A stretch of 64,000 bases of DNA from Nocardia neocaledoniensis (GTDB taxonomy: Bacteria; Actinomycetota; Actinomycetes; Mycobacteriales; Mycobacteriaceae): assembly GCF_003182135.1 (NCBI RefSeq), contig NZ_QGTL01000018.1:1-64000 (forward strand), in the 5' to 3' direction. This document shows, in pieces, positions 9,336 to 17,692 of the stretch. The notes below the pieces were generated by a model. That model did not search any database. It was not told the origin of the DNA and was given only the letters and a program-made list of their open reading frames with translations. How positions within the stretch are numbered: the stretch's first letter is position 1; each line of letters opens with the position of its first letter. The translations under genes and the position numbers were made by a program.

Positions 9336-9776
9336 TCAGCGGCCCGGCCAACCGAATTCCGAATAGGGACTCGCCGAATTCACGGCGGCAATTCCGAGCG
9401 CCGAATATTCGATCAGATCGGCGGGGAGTTCGTTCAGCGTAAACCACTGCACGGCATAGCATTTGTCAGGCTCACGATTGAAAGGCTCGCCCTGCCACCA
9501 CTCGGCGCGGAAGAACAGGCCGAGGCGGGCTTCCCGGCTGGGCGCCGTCACGTGGGCGACATGGATCAGCCGCAGAGCGGCGGGGTCGATCTCGACCCCG
9601 ACCTCCTCCGCGGCCTCCCGTGCTGCGGCGGCCGTTGCCGACTCGCCGTCTTCCAGCTTCCCCGCGGGCAGATGCCAGCGGCGGTCGAACTCGTCACCGC
9701 TGCGGCGCCGGCTCAGCAGGACCGAGTCGTCACGGATCAGCAGCACGTGGACATCGACCAGATGGCGTGGAGTCAC
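9336..9776 (-). CDS. Nudix hydrolase
   Basis: The 146-residue protein has a complete Nudix box: G, five residues, E, seven residues, then REAAEEVGV, from about residue 40. It should hydrolyse a nucleoside diphosphate linked to another group, with Mg2+ held by the REAAEE glutamates. Substrate cannot be read from sequence. It lies downstream of ltp2 in the same direction, 21 bp away, and may be the last gene of the KstR-controlled operon. It converges with the TetR gene. Confidence 0.88.
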   Translation of the reverse strand: MTPRHLVDVHVLLIRDDSVLLSRRRSGDEFDRRWHLPAGKLEDGESATAAAAREAAEEVGVEIDPAALRLIHVAHVTAPSREARLGLFFRAEWWQGEPFNREPDKCYAVQWFTLNELPADLIEYSALGIAAVNSASPYSEFGWPGR

Positions 9777-9797
9777 CTGGTCGAGCCTACGAAAGCG

Positions 9798-10964
9798 CTA
9801 GCCGGTGAGCACCAGTCCCGAGGTGGGGACGCCGGTGCCCGCGGTGACCACGATGCGATCCAGGCCGTCGACCTGGTTCACCGAGGTCCCCCGGATCTGC
9901 CGCACGCCCTCGGCGATGCCGTTCATGCCGTGGATGTAGGCCTCGCCCAGCTGACCGCCGTGGGTGTTCAGCGGCAGCTTGCCACCGATCTCGATGGCGC
10001 CGTCGGCGATGAAGTCCTTGGCCTCGCCGCGGCCACAGAACCCCAATTCCTCGAGCTGCATGAGCACGAACGGGGTGAAGTGGTCGTAGAGGATCGCGGC
10101 CTGCATGTCGGCGGCGCTCAGACCGCTCTGCGCCCACAGCTGGTCACCGACCAGACCCATTTCCGGCAGGCCGGTCATGGCGTCGCGGTAGTAGCTGGTC
10201 ATCACGTACTGGTCGGCGCCGCTGCCCTGCGCGGCGGCCGCGATGATCGCGGGTCGCTGCGGGAGGTCACGTGCGCGCTCGACGCTGGTGACGACGATGG
10301 CGACGCCGCCGTCGGACTCCTGGCAGCAGTCGAGCAGATGCAGCGGTTCGGCGATCCAGCGCGAATCCTGGTGCTGCTCCAGGGTGATCGGCTTGCCGTA
10401 GAAGAAGGCGTCGGGGTTCACCGCGGCGTGCTTGCGGTCGGCCACCGCGACGGCGCCGAAATCGGCACTGGTCGCGCCGGTGACGTGCATGTACCGGCGC
10501 GCGACCATCGCGACCTGCGCCGCGGGCGTACCGAGGCCCTGCGGGTAGGCCCAGCCCGCGTCGATCCCGGAGGAGGTCGGCGCGGCGGCCAGCGCGGGCG
10601 AGAACTGGCCGAACCTGGCGCCGGAGCGCTCGTTGAACGCGCGGTAGGCGACCACCACGTCGGCCACGCCGGTGGCCACCGCCATGGCGGCCTGCTGCAC
10701 GGTCGCGCACGCCGCGCCGCCGCCGTAGCCGATGTGGCTGAAGAACTTCAGGCTCGGGATGCCGACCGCCCTGGCCACGGCGGCCTGGGTGTTGGTGTCC
10801 ATGGTGAAGGTCGTCAGGCCGTCGACGTCGGCGGGCGTGAGGCCCGCGTCGGCCAGCGCCGCGCTGACCGCCTCGGCGGCGAGCCGCAATTCGCTGCGGC
10901 CGGAGTCCTTCGAGAAATCGGTGGCGCCGATGCCGACGATGGCGGCTTTCCCGGACAAGCTCAT
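9798..10964 (-). CDS. ltp2: steroid side-chain aldol lyase (thiolase fold)
   Basis: The 388-residue protein is a thiolase-fold lipid-transfer-like protein without the usual thiolase active-site cysteine context. It has GYGGGAACATVQQAA, YDHFTPFVLMQLEELGFC and the C-terminal NTHGGQLGEAYIHG motif. Ltp2 works with the DUF35 half of ChsH2 to cleave the 17-hydroxy side-chain CoA ester, releasing propionyl-CoA and a 17-keto steroid. Its start overlaps the chsH1 stop by four bases. The gene order ltp2-chsH1-chsH2-chsE2-chsE1 is exactly Rv3540c-Rv3544c, which makes the assignment firm. Confidence 0.93.
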   Translation of the reverse strand: MSLSGKAAIVGIGATDFSKDSGRSELRLAAEAVSAALADAGLTPADVDGLTTFTMDTNTQAAVARAVGIPSLKFFSHIGYGGGAACATVQQAAMAVATGVADVVVAYRAFNERSGARFGQFSPALAAAPTSSGIDAGWAYPQGLGTPAAQVAMVARRYMHVTGATSADFGAVAVADRKHAAVNPDAFFYGKPITLEQHQDSRWIAEPLHLLDCCQESDGGVAIVVTSVERARDLPQRPAIIAAAAQGSGADQYVMTSYYRDAMTGLPEMGLVGDQLWAQSGLSAADMQAAILYDHFTPFVLMQLEELGFCGRGEAKDFIADGAIEIGGKLPLNTHGGQLGEAYIHGMNGIAEGVRQIRGTSVNQVDGLDRIVVTAGTGVPTSGLVLTG

Positions 10965-11383
10965 GACTGCTCCAGAGAAGGTAGGGAGATCACCGCGGTG
11001 GCCGTGATGTGCTCGCCGAGGCTGTCGCGACCGCGCACGTCGATCGTCACCTGCGCGCCGGACACCTCGGTCACCGTGCCCGAAAGGGTCAGTGTGTCAC
11101 CGGAATACAGCGGCACGCCGAGACGCAGCGCGATCGACTTCACCACGGCGGTCGGCCCAGCCCAGTCGGTGACGAAGCGCTGAACGAGGCCGGTGTCGGT
11201 GAGGATGTTGACGAAGATGTCGCTGGACCCGCGCTCGACCGCCTTGTCGCGGTCGTGGTGCACGTCCTGGAAGTCCCTGGTCGCCAGGGCGGTACTGATC
11301 ACGAAGGTGGGATCGGCGTGGATCACCAGCTCCGGGAGCGCGGTACCCACCGCTAGCGCGGCGGGATCGATGGTGGTTGTCAC
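10961..11383 (-). CDS. chsH1: enoyl-CoA hydratase small subunit (MaoC)
   Basis: The 140-residue single hot-dog protein pairs with the MaoC half of ChsH2 to hydrate the steroid propenoyl-CoA side chain. DFQDVHHDRDKAVERGSSDIF looks like the region that completes the active site. The start is a GTG at 11383 with AAAGGA seven bases upstream; longer in-frame extensions have no family support. The stop overlaps the ltp2 ATG. A 58-nt gap to chsH2 upstream is the only sizeable gap among the ltp2-to-chsE1 genes. Confidence 0.9.
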   Translation of the reverse strand: MTTTIDPAALAVGTALPELVIHADPTFVISTALATRDFQDVHHDRDKAVERGSSDIFVNILTDTGLVQRFVTDWAGPTAVVKSIALRLGVPLYSGDTLTLSGTVTEVSGAQVTIDVRGRDSLGEHITATAVISLPSLEQS

Positions 11384-11441
11384 AAGCGGGTCCTTTCCGG
11401 ACGGGCAGGGCGAGTCGGCGCGGCGCGACGGGGCGCGGCAC

Positions 11442-12416
11442 TCACCGCTGGGCCTGCCAGTAGGGCAGAACGGTGCCGTCGGGCAGTTTCTCGAAGGCCA
11501 CGCGCACCGGGACACCGATCGCGACCTCGGACGGATCGATGCCGCGCAGCTCACCGAGCATGCGCACACCCTCATCGAGTTCGACCAGCGCGACGACGAA
11601 CGGCAGTTCGCGGCCCGGCACCTTCGGCGCGTGGTGCACGACGAAGCTGAACACGGTGCCCGTGCCCGCCGCGACCACGTAGTCGGTGGTCTCGGCCTTG
11701 TCCTGCCACAGCGCCGGCACCGGTGGATGCCGCAGCGAACCGTCGGGCAGGCGCTGGATGCGCAGCTCGCCGATTTCGGTACCGGCCCAGAAGAATTCGG
11801 TGTCCTTCGAGATCACCGGGCCCACCCGGCCCTCGGGCGCCGGCTCGACGTCGCTCGCGGGCGCTTCCGCCTCCTTCGCGGCGGGCGCGAATTTCAGGAT
11901 GCGGAACAGCATTTCGGTGACCACCTCGTCACCGACCGACCAGGTGGTGGTGAAGGTGAGGAACCAGCCGTCGCCGAGCCCGGTGCGCTTGGGGCCCTTG
12001 AACTCCGAGAGCCTGCTGGTGACGGTCACCTCCTCGCCCGGCTGGAGGTAGCGGTGGTAGGTCTGCTCGCAGTTGGTGCCGACGACGGAGGTGTAGCCCG
12101 CCTCGTCCAGCAGCTGCGTCGCCAGGCCGAGCGGGTCGTCGGCGGTGCGCTGACCGTGCAGGCCGTTCATCGTCCACACCTGCGCCATGGCGGGCGGCGC
12201 CACGATGCCCGGGTGCCCGGCGGCCTTGGCGGCGGCCTCGTCGACGTAGATCGAGTTGGTGTCGCCGATCGCCTCGACCCAGTTGTTGATCATCGGCTGG
12301 TTCACCGGATCGCGCCCGGCCCGCGGCGCGGACTCGCCGGCCGCGGCCAGCTTGGCCAACGCCTCTGGGATGTCTTCTGGGGTGATGCTCTCCGGCACGC
12401 CCGGCTCCTTGCTCAT
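11442..12416 (-). CDS. chsH2: enoyl-CoA hydratase large subunit, MaoC-DUF35 fusion
   Basis: The 324-residue protein has an N-terminal MaoC-like hot-dog domain (about residues 25-175, with PPAMAQVWTMNGL), an acidic Ala/Pro linker, and a C-terminal DUF35 (OB-fold) domain from about residue 200. The MaoC half works with ChsH1; the DUF35 half binds Ltp2 and channels the hydrated product to it. The whole protein has a single cysteine, in TNCEQT, so the rubredoxin-like zinc ribbon found in many DUF35 proteins is absent. Its ATG overlaps the chsE2 stop (ATGA). Confidence 0.92.
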   Translation of the reverse strand: MSKEPGVPESITPEDIPEALAKLAAAGESAPRAGRDPVNQPMINNWVEAIGDTNSIYVDEAAAKAAGHPGIVAPPAMAQVWTMNGLHGQRTADDPLGLATQLLDEAGYTSVVGTNCEQTYHRYLQPGEEVTVTSRLSEFKGPKRTGLGDGWFLTFTTTWSVGDEVVTEMLFRILKFAPAAKEAEAPASDVEPAPEGRVGPVISKDTEFFWAGTEIGELRIQRLPDGSLRHPPVPALWQDKAETTDYVVAAGTGTVFSFVVHHAPKVPGRELPFVVALVELDEGVRMLGELRGIDPSEVAIGVPVRVAFEKLPDGTVLPYWQAQR

Positions 12417-13576
12417 CGGGGGACGCGCGGCAGTTCGAGGCCGGCCGAGGCCACCAGTTCGCGCATGATCTCGTTGACGCCGCCGCCGAAGGTGACGACG
12501 AGGTTCTGCTTGGTGCGCCGGTCCAGCCAGCCCAGCAGTTCGGCGGTGTCCGGCTCGGCGGGATCGCCGTAGCGGCCGATGATCTCCTCGACCACCCGGC
12601 CCGCTTCCTGCAGCGACTCGGTGGAGAAGATCTTGGTGGCCGAGGCGTCGGCGATCACCGTGTTCTGCGCCGCGGCCGGGTCGGCGGCCGCGACCTGCCA
12701 GTTCAGCAGTTCGTTGAGCCGCACCATGGTGCGCACCCGGCCCAGGGCGCGGCGCACCTCGGGCTCACCGAGCACCTGGTGCTCGGCCGACCAGTCGTGC
12801 AGGCGGTCGTAGAGCTGCTCGATCTTGCCCGACGGGCCGAGGCTGACGCGCTCGTGGTTGAGCTGGGTGGTGATCAGCCGCCAGCCGCGGTTCTCCTCGC
12901 CGACCAGCATGTCCGCGGGCACCCGCACGTCGTCGAAGTAGGTGGCGTTGGTGTGGTGGGCGCCGTCGCAGGTGATGATCGGCGTCCACGAGTAGCCGGG
13001 GTCCTCGGTGTCGACGATCAGGATCGTGATGCCGCGGTGGCGCGACTCGACCGAGCCGGTGCGGCAGGCCAGCCACACGTAGTCGGCCTCGTGCGCGCCG
13101 GTGGTGAAGATCTTCTGCCCGTTGACGATCCAGTCACCGTCGCCGTCGCGCACCGCGGTGGTGCGCAGGGCGGCGAGGTCGGTGCCCGCCTCCGGCTCGG
13201 AGTAGCCGATGGCGAAATGGATGTCGCCGGACAGGATTCCGGGCAGGAACTTCTTCTTCTGTGCCTCGGTGCCGTACTTCTGCAGGGTCGGGCCGACGGT
13301 CAGCAGGGTCACCAGCGGCAGCGGCACGTCGGCGCGCACCGCCTCGTTGAAGAAGATCTGCTGTTCCATCGGGCCGAAGCCCTGGCCGCCGAATTCCTTC
13401 GGCCAGCCGACGCCGAGCCAGCCGTCGCGGCCCATCCGGCGCACCACCTCGCGGTAGGCGTCGCCGTGCCGGTTGACCGCCATCTCAGCGTGTTCCTCGG
13501 GCGTGACGAGGTCGGCGAAATAGGAACGCAATTCTTCGCGCAACCGCCGCTGTTCGGCGGTCAGATCGATGAACAT
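12413..13576 (-). CDS. chsE2: acyl-CoA dehydrogenase subunit, FadE29-type
   Basis: The 387-residue protein has the full acyl-CoA dehydrogenase fold, with FAIGYSEPEAGTDLAALRT, IFTTGAHEADYVWLA and a C-terminal LVVTFGGGVNEIMREL. FadE29 (ChsE2) forms a heterotetramer with FadE28 (ChsE1) and dehydrogenates the three-carbon side chain of the steroid CoA ester. The ATG at 13576 has GGGAG four bases upstream and overlaps the chsE1 end by 16 bases. A longer reading frame to 13819 is open but runs through chsE1. Confidence 0.92.
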   Translation of the reverse strand: MFIDLTAEQRRLREELRSYFADLVTPEEHAEMAVNRHGDAYREVVRRMGRDGWLGVGWPKEFGGQGFGPMEQQIFFNEAVRADVPLPLVTLLTVGPTLQKYGTEAQKKKFLPGILSGDIHFAIGYSEPEAGTDLAALRTTAVRDGDGDWIVNGQKIFTTGAHEADYVWLACRTGSVESRHRGITILIVDTEDPGYSWTPIITCDGAHHTNATYFDDVRVPADMLVGEENRGWRLITTQLNHERVSLGPSGKIEQLYDRLHDWSAEHQVLGEPEVRRALGRVRTMVRLNELLNWQVAAADPAAAQNTVIADASATKIFSTESLQEAGRVVEEIIGRYGDPAEPDTAELLGWLDRRTKQNLVVTFGGGVNEIMRELVASAGLELPRVPR

Positions 13577-14640
13577 CTTGCTCCCAGAAGGTCGAGGCGC
13601 AGGCCCGCGCCGCCGAGCAGACGGGCGAGGTCTTTGGCCTGTGAGTAGTACCGGTGCATGGGGTGGGTGATATCCACACCCAGTCCACCGTGCAGGTGGT
13701 GGCATTGCTGCATGGCGCGCGGAACTTCGGCGGCGGCCCAGTAGGCGAGCACGTCGAGGTCCTCGTCGATGCGGCGCTGGTGCTCGGGCGAGGAGTCGTC
13801 CTGGGCCAGTGCCCAGCACGCCGACTCCGCGGCCACGTGCAGGGTCCGCGAGACCACGTACAGGTCGGCGATCTCCTGCGCCACCGCCTGGAATTCGGCC
13901 AGCGGCCTGCCGAACTGCTCGCGGGTGCGGACGTGTTCGGCGGTCAGTGTGAGCGCGCCCTTGAGCAGGCCGTCGGCGACCGCGCCGAGGGTGGCCAGTG
14001 CATGCCGGTGCAGGCTGGGCAGCAGATCCGGCAGCAACCGCGCGGCCGGGATCTCGACCTCGTCGAGCACCAGCGTCGCCTCGGGAATGCCCGCCGAGCC
14101 CGCCACCGGGACGATCTCCAGACCGGGAGCCACCGATTCGACGAGCGCGACGCCCGCGTCGGTGGGCACCAGGATCCAGCGCGCCTGCTCGGCGTAGATC
14201 ACGCCAACCTTGCGACCGGTGATCCGCACGGTGTCACCGTCGCGCACGGCCTTGGTGCTCGGCGCGGTGGTGAACGGCGCGCCCGGCTCGTTGAGTGCCG
14301 CGGTGAGCACGGTGCCCTTGCCCACCTCGCCGAGCACCAGCTCGGCCAGGTCGTCGGGCAGCACCGGCGCCAGCGGCAGCACGCCGAATCCGAAGGTCGG
14401 CAGCGCCGGCACCGCCACCGCGTCGGTGGCCAGCTCCATGAGCAGGGCCGACACCTCGAGCAGGCCCATGCCGTCGCCACCGAAGCGCTCGGGCACCGGC
14501 ACCGCGAGCAGGCCGGAGTCGATCAGGCTCGGCCACAATTCCATATCTCGGGCCTGCTCGCGTTCGAGCAGGCTCACGACCACCTCGGCAACAGCGTCGG
14601 CGCTTTCGTCGCGGGTGAAGTCCACGGCGTCCTCCCTCAT
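13561..14640 (-). CDS. chsE1: acyl-CoA dehydrogenase subunit, FadE28-type
   Basis: The 359-residue protein is the partner of ChsE2 and lacks some canonical dehydrogenase motifs, as expected for the FadE28 half of the alpha2beta2 enzyme. It retains VPERFGGDGMGLLEVSALL and REQFGRPLAEFQAVAQEIADL, plus the C-terminal HLHGGLGVDITHPMHRYY. The ATG at 14640 is chosen because it lies 4 bp after the chsE3 stop and matches the family N-terminus; an in-frame ATG at 14658 would overlap chsE3. No clear ribosome site precedes either, suggesting coupling to chsE3. Confidence 0.9.
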   Translation of the reverse strand: MREDAVDFTRDESADAVAEVVVSLLEREQARDMELWPSLIDSGLLAVPVPERFGGDGMGLLEVSALLMELATDAVAVPALPTFGFGVLPLAPVLPDDLAELVLGEVGKGTVLTAALNEPGAPFTTAPSTKAVRDGDTVRITGRKVGVIYAEQARWILVPTDAGVALVESVAPGLEIVPVAGSAGIPEATLVLDEVEIPAARLLPDLLPSLHRHALATLGAVADGLLKGALTLTAEHVRTREQFGRPLAEFQAVAQEIADLYVVSRTLHVAAESACWALAQDDSSPEHQRRIDEDLDVLAYWAAAEVPRAMQQCHHLHGGLGVDITHPMHRYYSQAKDLARLLGGAGLRLDLLGARCSSI

Positions 14641-14644
14641 CGAG

Positions 14645-16768
14645 CTAACTGTCCGCATCGCGCGGCAGGCCGAGAATCCGTTCGGCGGCCACGGTCAACA
14701 GGATCTGCTCGGTACCGCCCGCGATGGAGAGACAGCGTGTGAGCAAGAATTCTTTCAGAGCGTCTTCTTCCAGGGAACCTTCTTCGCCGGAAAGTTCCAA
14801 GGCGTATTCCGCCAGGTCCTGCCGGTGCCGGACACCGACGAGTTTGCGCACGCTCGCCTGGGCGCCCGCATCCACTCCGGCCATCGTCGCCTCCGCGATG
14901 CGCTGCTCCAGCAATGAGCCAGCAATCGAGGAGGTGATCAGGGCGCCGAACCGGTCCTCACGCAACTCTGTTCCCCATCCACCGACCGGGAAACGGTCGA
15001 GCAGCGCCTCCAGCGCGCCGCCGATGCCGCCGCCGCCCATGGCGACCCGCTCGGCCGAGAGGGTGGTGCGCGCGATCTTCCAGCCGTTGTTCAGCGCGCC
15101 GACCAGGCAGTCGTCCGGGACGAAGACCTCGTCGAGGAAGACCTCGCTGAAGCGGGCCTCGCCGGTGATCGTCACCAGCGGCCGTACCTGCACCCCGGCG
15201 GCGTGCATGTCGACCAGGAAGTAGCTGATCCCGCGATGCTTGGCGGCGCTCGGATCGGTGCGCGCCAGGCAGATGCCCCAATTCGCCTCCGAGCCCAGCG
15301 AGGTCCAGACCTTCTGGCCGCGCAGCACCCAGCCGCCGTCTACCTTCTCGGCCGTGGTGCGCAGCGCCGCGAGGTCCGAGCCGGCGCCCGGCTCGCTGAA
15401 CAGCTGACACCAGGTGACCTCGCCGTGCAGCGTCGGCCAGACATAGCGCTCGATCTGCGCCTCGGTGCCGAAGCGCAGCAGCGTGGGCACGGCCCAGCCG
15501 GCGACCGCGAGGTCGGGAACCTCGAGCTCGGCGCGGCGCAGCTGTTCGGCGATCTGCAGGCAGGTCATCGGATCAGCCTCGCGCCCATACGGTTTCGGCC
15601 AGTGCGGCATCACGAACCCGCCCTCGACCAGGGCCCGGTTCCGCGCTTCGGGAGCCAGCGCGGCGATGGCGGCGATCTCGGCGGCGAGCGCGGAATCGCC
15701 CGCGACGTCACCGAGGACGCGCTCGGCGCCGGTGGTGCGGCGCTGTCCTGCCCTGGTGAGTTCGGCGACCCTGGCCCGCCAGCGAGCCGACCCGCCGAGC
15801 AGCTGCCGCAGGGCGCTGGCCCGGCGCAGGTAGAAGTGCGCGTCGTGCTCCCAGGTGAAGCCGATCCCGCCGAGCACCTGGATGGCGTCCTTGGCGGTGT
15901 CGACCGCGGCGTCGAGCGCGGTGGCCGCGGCGACGGCGGCGGCGATCGGCAGTTCCGCCCCGCCCTCGTCGATCGCGGCGGCGGCGTCGGCGGCGACCGC
16001 GCGGATCAGCTCGGTGCGGCACAGCATCCACGCGCAGAGGTGCTTGACGGCCTGGAAGCTGCCGATCGGCTTGCCGAACTGCTCGCGGACCTTGGCGTAG
16101 TCGACCGCGGTGCGCAGGCACCAGCCCGCGACGCCGGCCAGCTCGGCCACCGCGAGGGCGACGAACAGGTCGGCGACATCGACGTCGGGGGCGAAGCCAC
16201 GCGCCGACGGGACGGCGATCTCGGTGGCCGCGACCCGGGCCAGCGACACGGTGTGATCCGAGCTCGACAGCGGCGTGATGGTGACGGACGCGGCCGGGAT
16301 CAGCAGCCAGCGCACCCCGTCGACGGTGTTCGCGGGGACGAGCACCTGGGTCTCGGTGTCGGCGCCGTAGACGAATTCCCATGTCCCGGTGACGATCCAG
16401 CCGTCGTCGGTGTCGACCGCCTTGGCCGCGACCTCGTCGGTCGGCACGGCGACACCGCACGGCGCGCCGCCGGTCACCGCGCCCTGGGTGATCAACCCGG
16501 CCAGCGCGGTGGCCAGTACCGGTCCGGCGACCAGGTCGTCGGCCGTCTGTTCCAGGAACACGGCGAGGTCGGCGACGGTTCCGCCGAGGCCGCCGTGCTC
16601 CTCGTCGAGCGCGACCTCGAAGAGGCCGAACTCGGTCAGCGCGGGCCAGTACGTGTGCCAGCTTCCGGCACCGCCGGCCCGCATTGTTGCAATCGGCGCG
16701 ACCGAACTCGCCCAGCCCCGCAGCGACTCCGCGGCGGCTTTATGCTCGTCAGTGGTGGCGATGGTCAC
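14645..16768 (-). CDS. chsE3: two-domain acyl-CoA dehydrogenase, FadE34-type
   Basis: At 707 residues this is two acyl-CoA dehydrogenase units in tandem: residues 1 to about 330 resemble the FadE28 half, and residues about 345-707 the FadE29 half (LFSEPGAGSDLAALRTTAE, VWTSLGSEANWG, LSIAGGTEQILL). It is a covalent version of the heteromeric ChsE enzymes and acts on a five-carbon steroid side-chain CoA. The start is a GTG at 16768, 35 bp from a perfect KstR box. In M. tuberculosis fadE34 also sits beside kstR, but separate from fadE28-29; here it heads their operon. Confidence 0.92.
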   Translation of the reverse strand: MTIATTDEHKAAAESLRGWASSVAPIATMRAGGAGSWHTYWPALTEFGLFEVALDEEHGGLGGTVADLAVFLEQTADDLVAGPVLATALAGLITQGAVTGGAPCGVAVPTDEVAAKAVDTDDGWIVTGTWEFVYGADTETQVLVPANTVDGVRWLLIPAASVTITPLSSSDHTVSLARVAATEIAVPSARGFAPDVDVADLFVALAVAELAGVAGWCLRTAVDYAKVREQFGKPIGSFQAVKHLCAWMLCRTELIRAVAADAAAAIDEGGAELPIAAAVAAATALDAAVDTAKDAIQVLGGIGFTWEHDAHFYLRRASALRQLLGGSARWRARVAELTRAGQRRTTGAERVLGDVAGDSALAAEIAAIAALAPEARNRALVEGGFVMPHWPKPYGREADPMTCLQIAEQLRRAELEVPDLAVAGWAVPTLLRFGTEAQIERYVWPTLHGEVTWCQLFSEPGAGSDLAALRTTAEKVDGGWVLRGQKVWTSLGSEANWGICLARTDPSAAKHRGISYFLVDMHAAGVQVRPLVTITGEARFSEVFLDEVFVPDDCLVGALNNGWKIARTTLSAERVAMGGGGIGGALEALLDRFPVGGWGTELREDRFGALITSSIAGSLLEQRIAEATMAGVDAGAQASVRKLVGVRHRQDLAEYALELSGEEGSLEEDALKEFLLTRCLSIAGGTEQILLTVAAERILGLPRDADS

Positions 16769-16803
16769 AAGAAAAACCGCCCTTCCGGCGTGGCTCCCAC
16801 TCC

Positions 16804-16817
16804 TAGAACATGTTCTA
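16804..16817. promoter_or_regulatory. KstR operator between kstR and the chsE3 operon
   Basis: TAGAACATGTTCTA is a perfect 14-bp palindrome and matches every fixed base of the KstR consensus. It lies 35 bp before chsE3 and 75 bp before kstR, so one bound repressor could silence the operon and its own gene. This is the best site in the window. Confidence 0.88.
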
Positions 16818-16892
16818 ATATCCGGGCCGGGTATAAGTCAAGAGACCTGCTCGGCAGACGATTCAGGTGCACTCAGCGAAAGGGTTTCCACG

Positions 16893-17507
16893 ATGGACAG
16901 TCCCGCCCCCACGCCCACCGTGACGACACTGTCCGAGGACGAGCTGAGTTCCAACGCGCAGCGCGAACGGCGCAAGCGCATCCTCGACGCCACGCTGGCA
17001 CTGGCCTCCAAGGGCGGCTACGACGCCGTGCAGATGCGCGCGGTGGCCGAGCGCGCCGACGTCGCCGTCGGCACCCTCTACCGCTACTTCCCGTCCAAGG
17101 TGCACCTGCTCGTCTCCGCCCTGGCCAGGGAATTCGAGCAGTTCGAGGGCAAGCGCCGCCCCCTACCCGGCGACGGCCCCTCCGAGCGCATGCACGGCCT
17201 GCTCACCCAGATCACCCGGATGATGCAGCGCGACCCGCTGCTCACCGAGGCCATGACGCGCGCGTTCATGTTCGCCGACGCCTCCGCGGCCGCCGAGGTC
17301 GATCGCGTCGGCAAGGTGATGGACCGTGTCTTCGCCCGCGCGATGAGCGACGGCGAGCCCGACGAGCGTCAGCTCGCCATCGCCAGGGTCATCTCGGACG
17401 TGTGGCTGTCGAACCTGGTGGCCTGGCTCACCCGGCGGGCCTCCGCGACCGACGTCACAGAGCGCCTCGAGCTCACCGTCGACCTGTTGCTGGGTGATCG
17501 CGGGTAA
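16893..17507 (+). CDS. kstR: TetR-family repressor of cholesterol catabolism
   Basis: The 204-residue protein closely follows M. tuberculosis KstR (Rv3574): QRERRKRILDATLALASKGG, VQMRAVAERADVAVGTLYRYF in the helix-turn-helix, then PLLTEAMTRAFMFADASAA and ARVISDVWLSNLVAWLTRR. KstR represses the cholesterol regulon until a steroid CoA ester binds. The ATG at 16893 has AAAGGG eight bases upstream; the reading frame is open far upstream but only this start fits. It diverges from chsE3 around the 16804-16817 operator. Residues 88-100 differ most from the M. tuberculosis protein. Confidence 0.95.
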   Translation: MDSPAPTPTVTTLSEDELSSNAQRERRKRILDATLALASKGGYDAVQMRAVAERADVAVGTLYRYFPSKVHLLVSALAREFEQFEGKRRPLPGDGPSERMHGLLTQITRMMQRDPLLTEAMTRAFMFADASAAAEVDRVGKVMDRVFARAMSDGEPDERQLAIARVISDVWLSNLVAWLTRRASATDVTERLELTVDLLLGDRG

Positions 17508-17525
17508 CTCATACCCCCTGCGCAT

Positions 17526-17568
17526 CGAACGGCCATATGCCCTCCTACGGAGGATGTATGGCCGTTCG
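17526..17568 (+). terminator. long hairpin after kstR
   Basis: Outer arms CGAACGGCCATA (17526-17537) and TATGGCCGTTCG (17557-17568) pair over 12 bp. Inner arms CCTCC/GGAGG (17541-17545, 17549-17553) close a 3-nt loop. Between them are two G-U wobbles and one C-A mismatch, so 19 of 20 positions pair in RNA. It starts 18 bp after the stop and has no T-run. The rest of the 17508-17692 gap shows nothing clear. Confidence 0.6.
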
Positions 17569-17692
17569 TGCATATGCCCAGGATTTGCGAGACACCGCGC
17601 GCACAACCCGCCGCGCCGCCCGTGCGCCAGAATTGACGCAGTATTGTTTTTCGCGCCCCCTGATCAACTCCCCCGATCACTAGGTTGGATGC

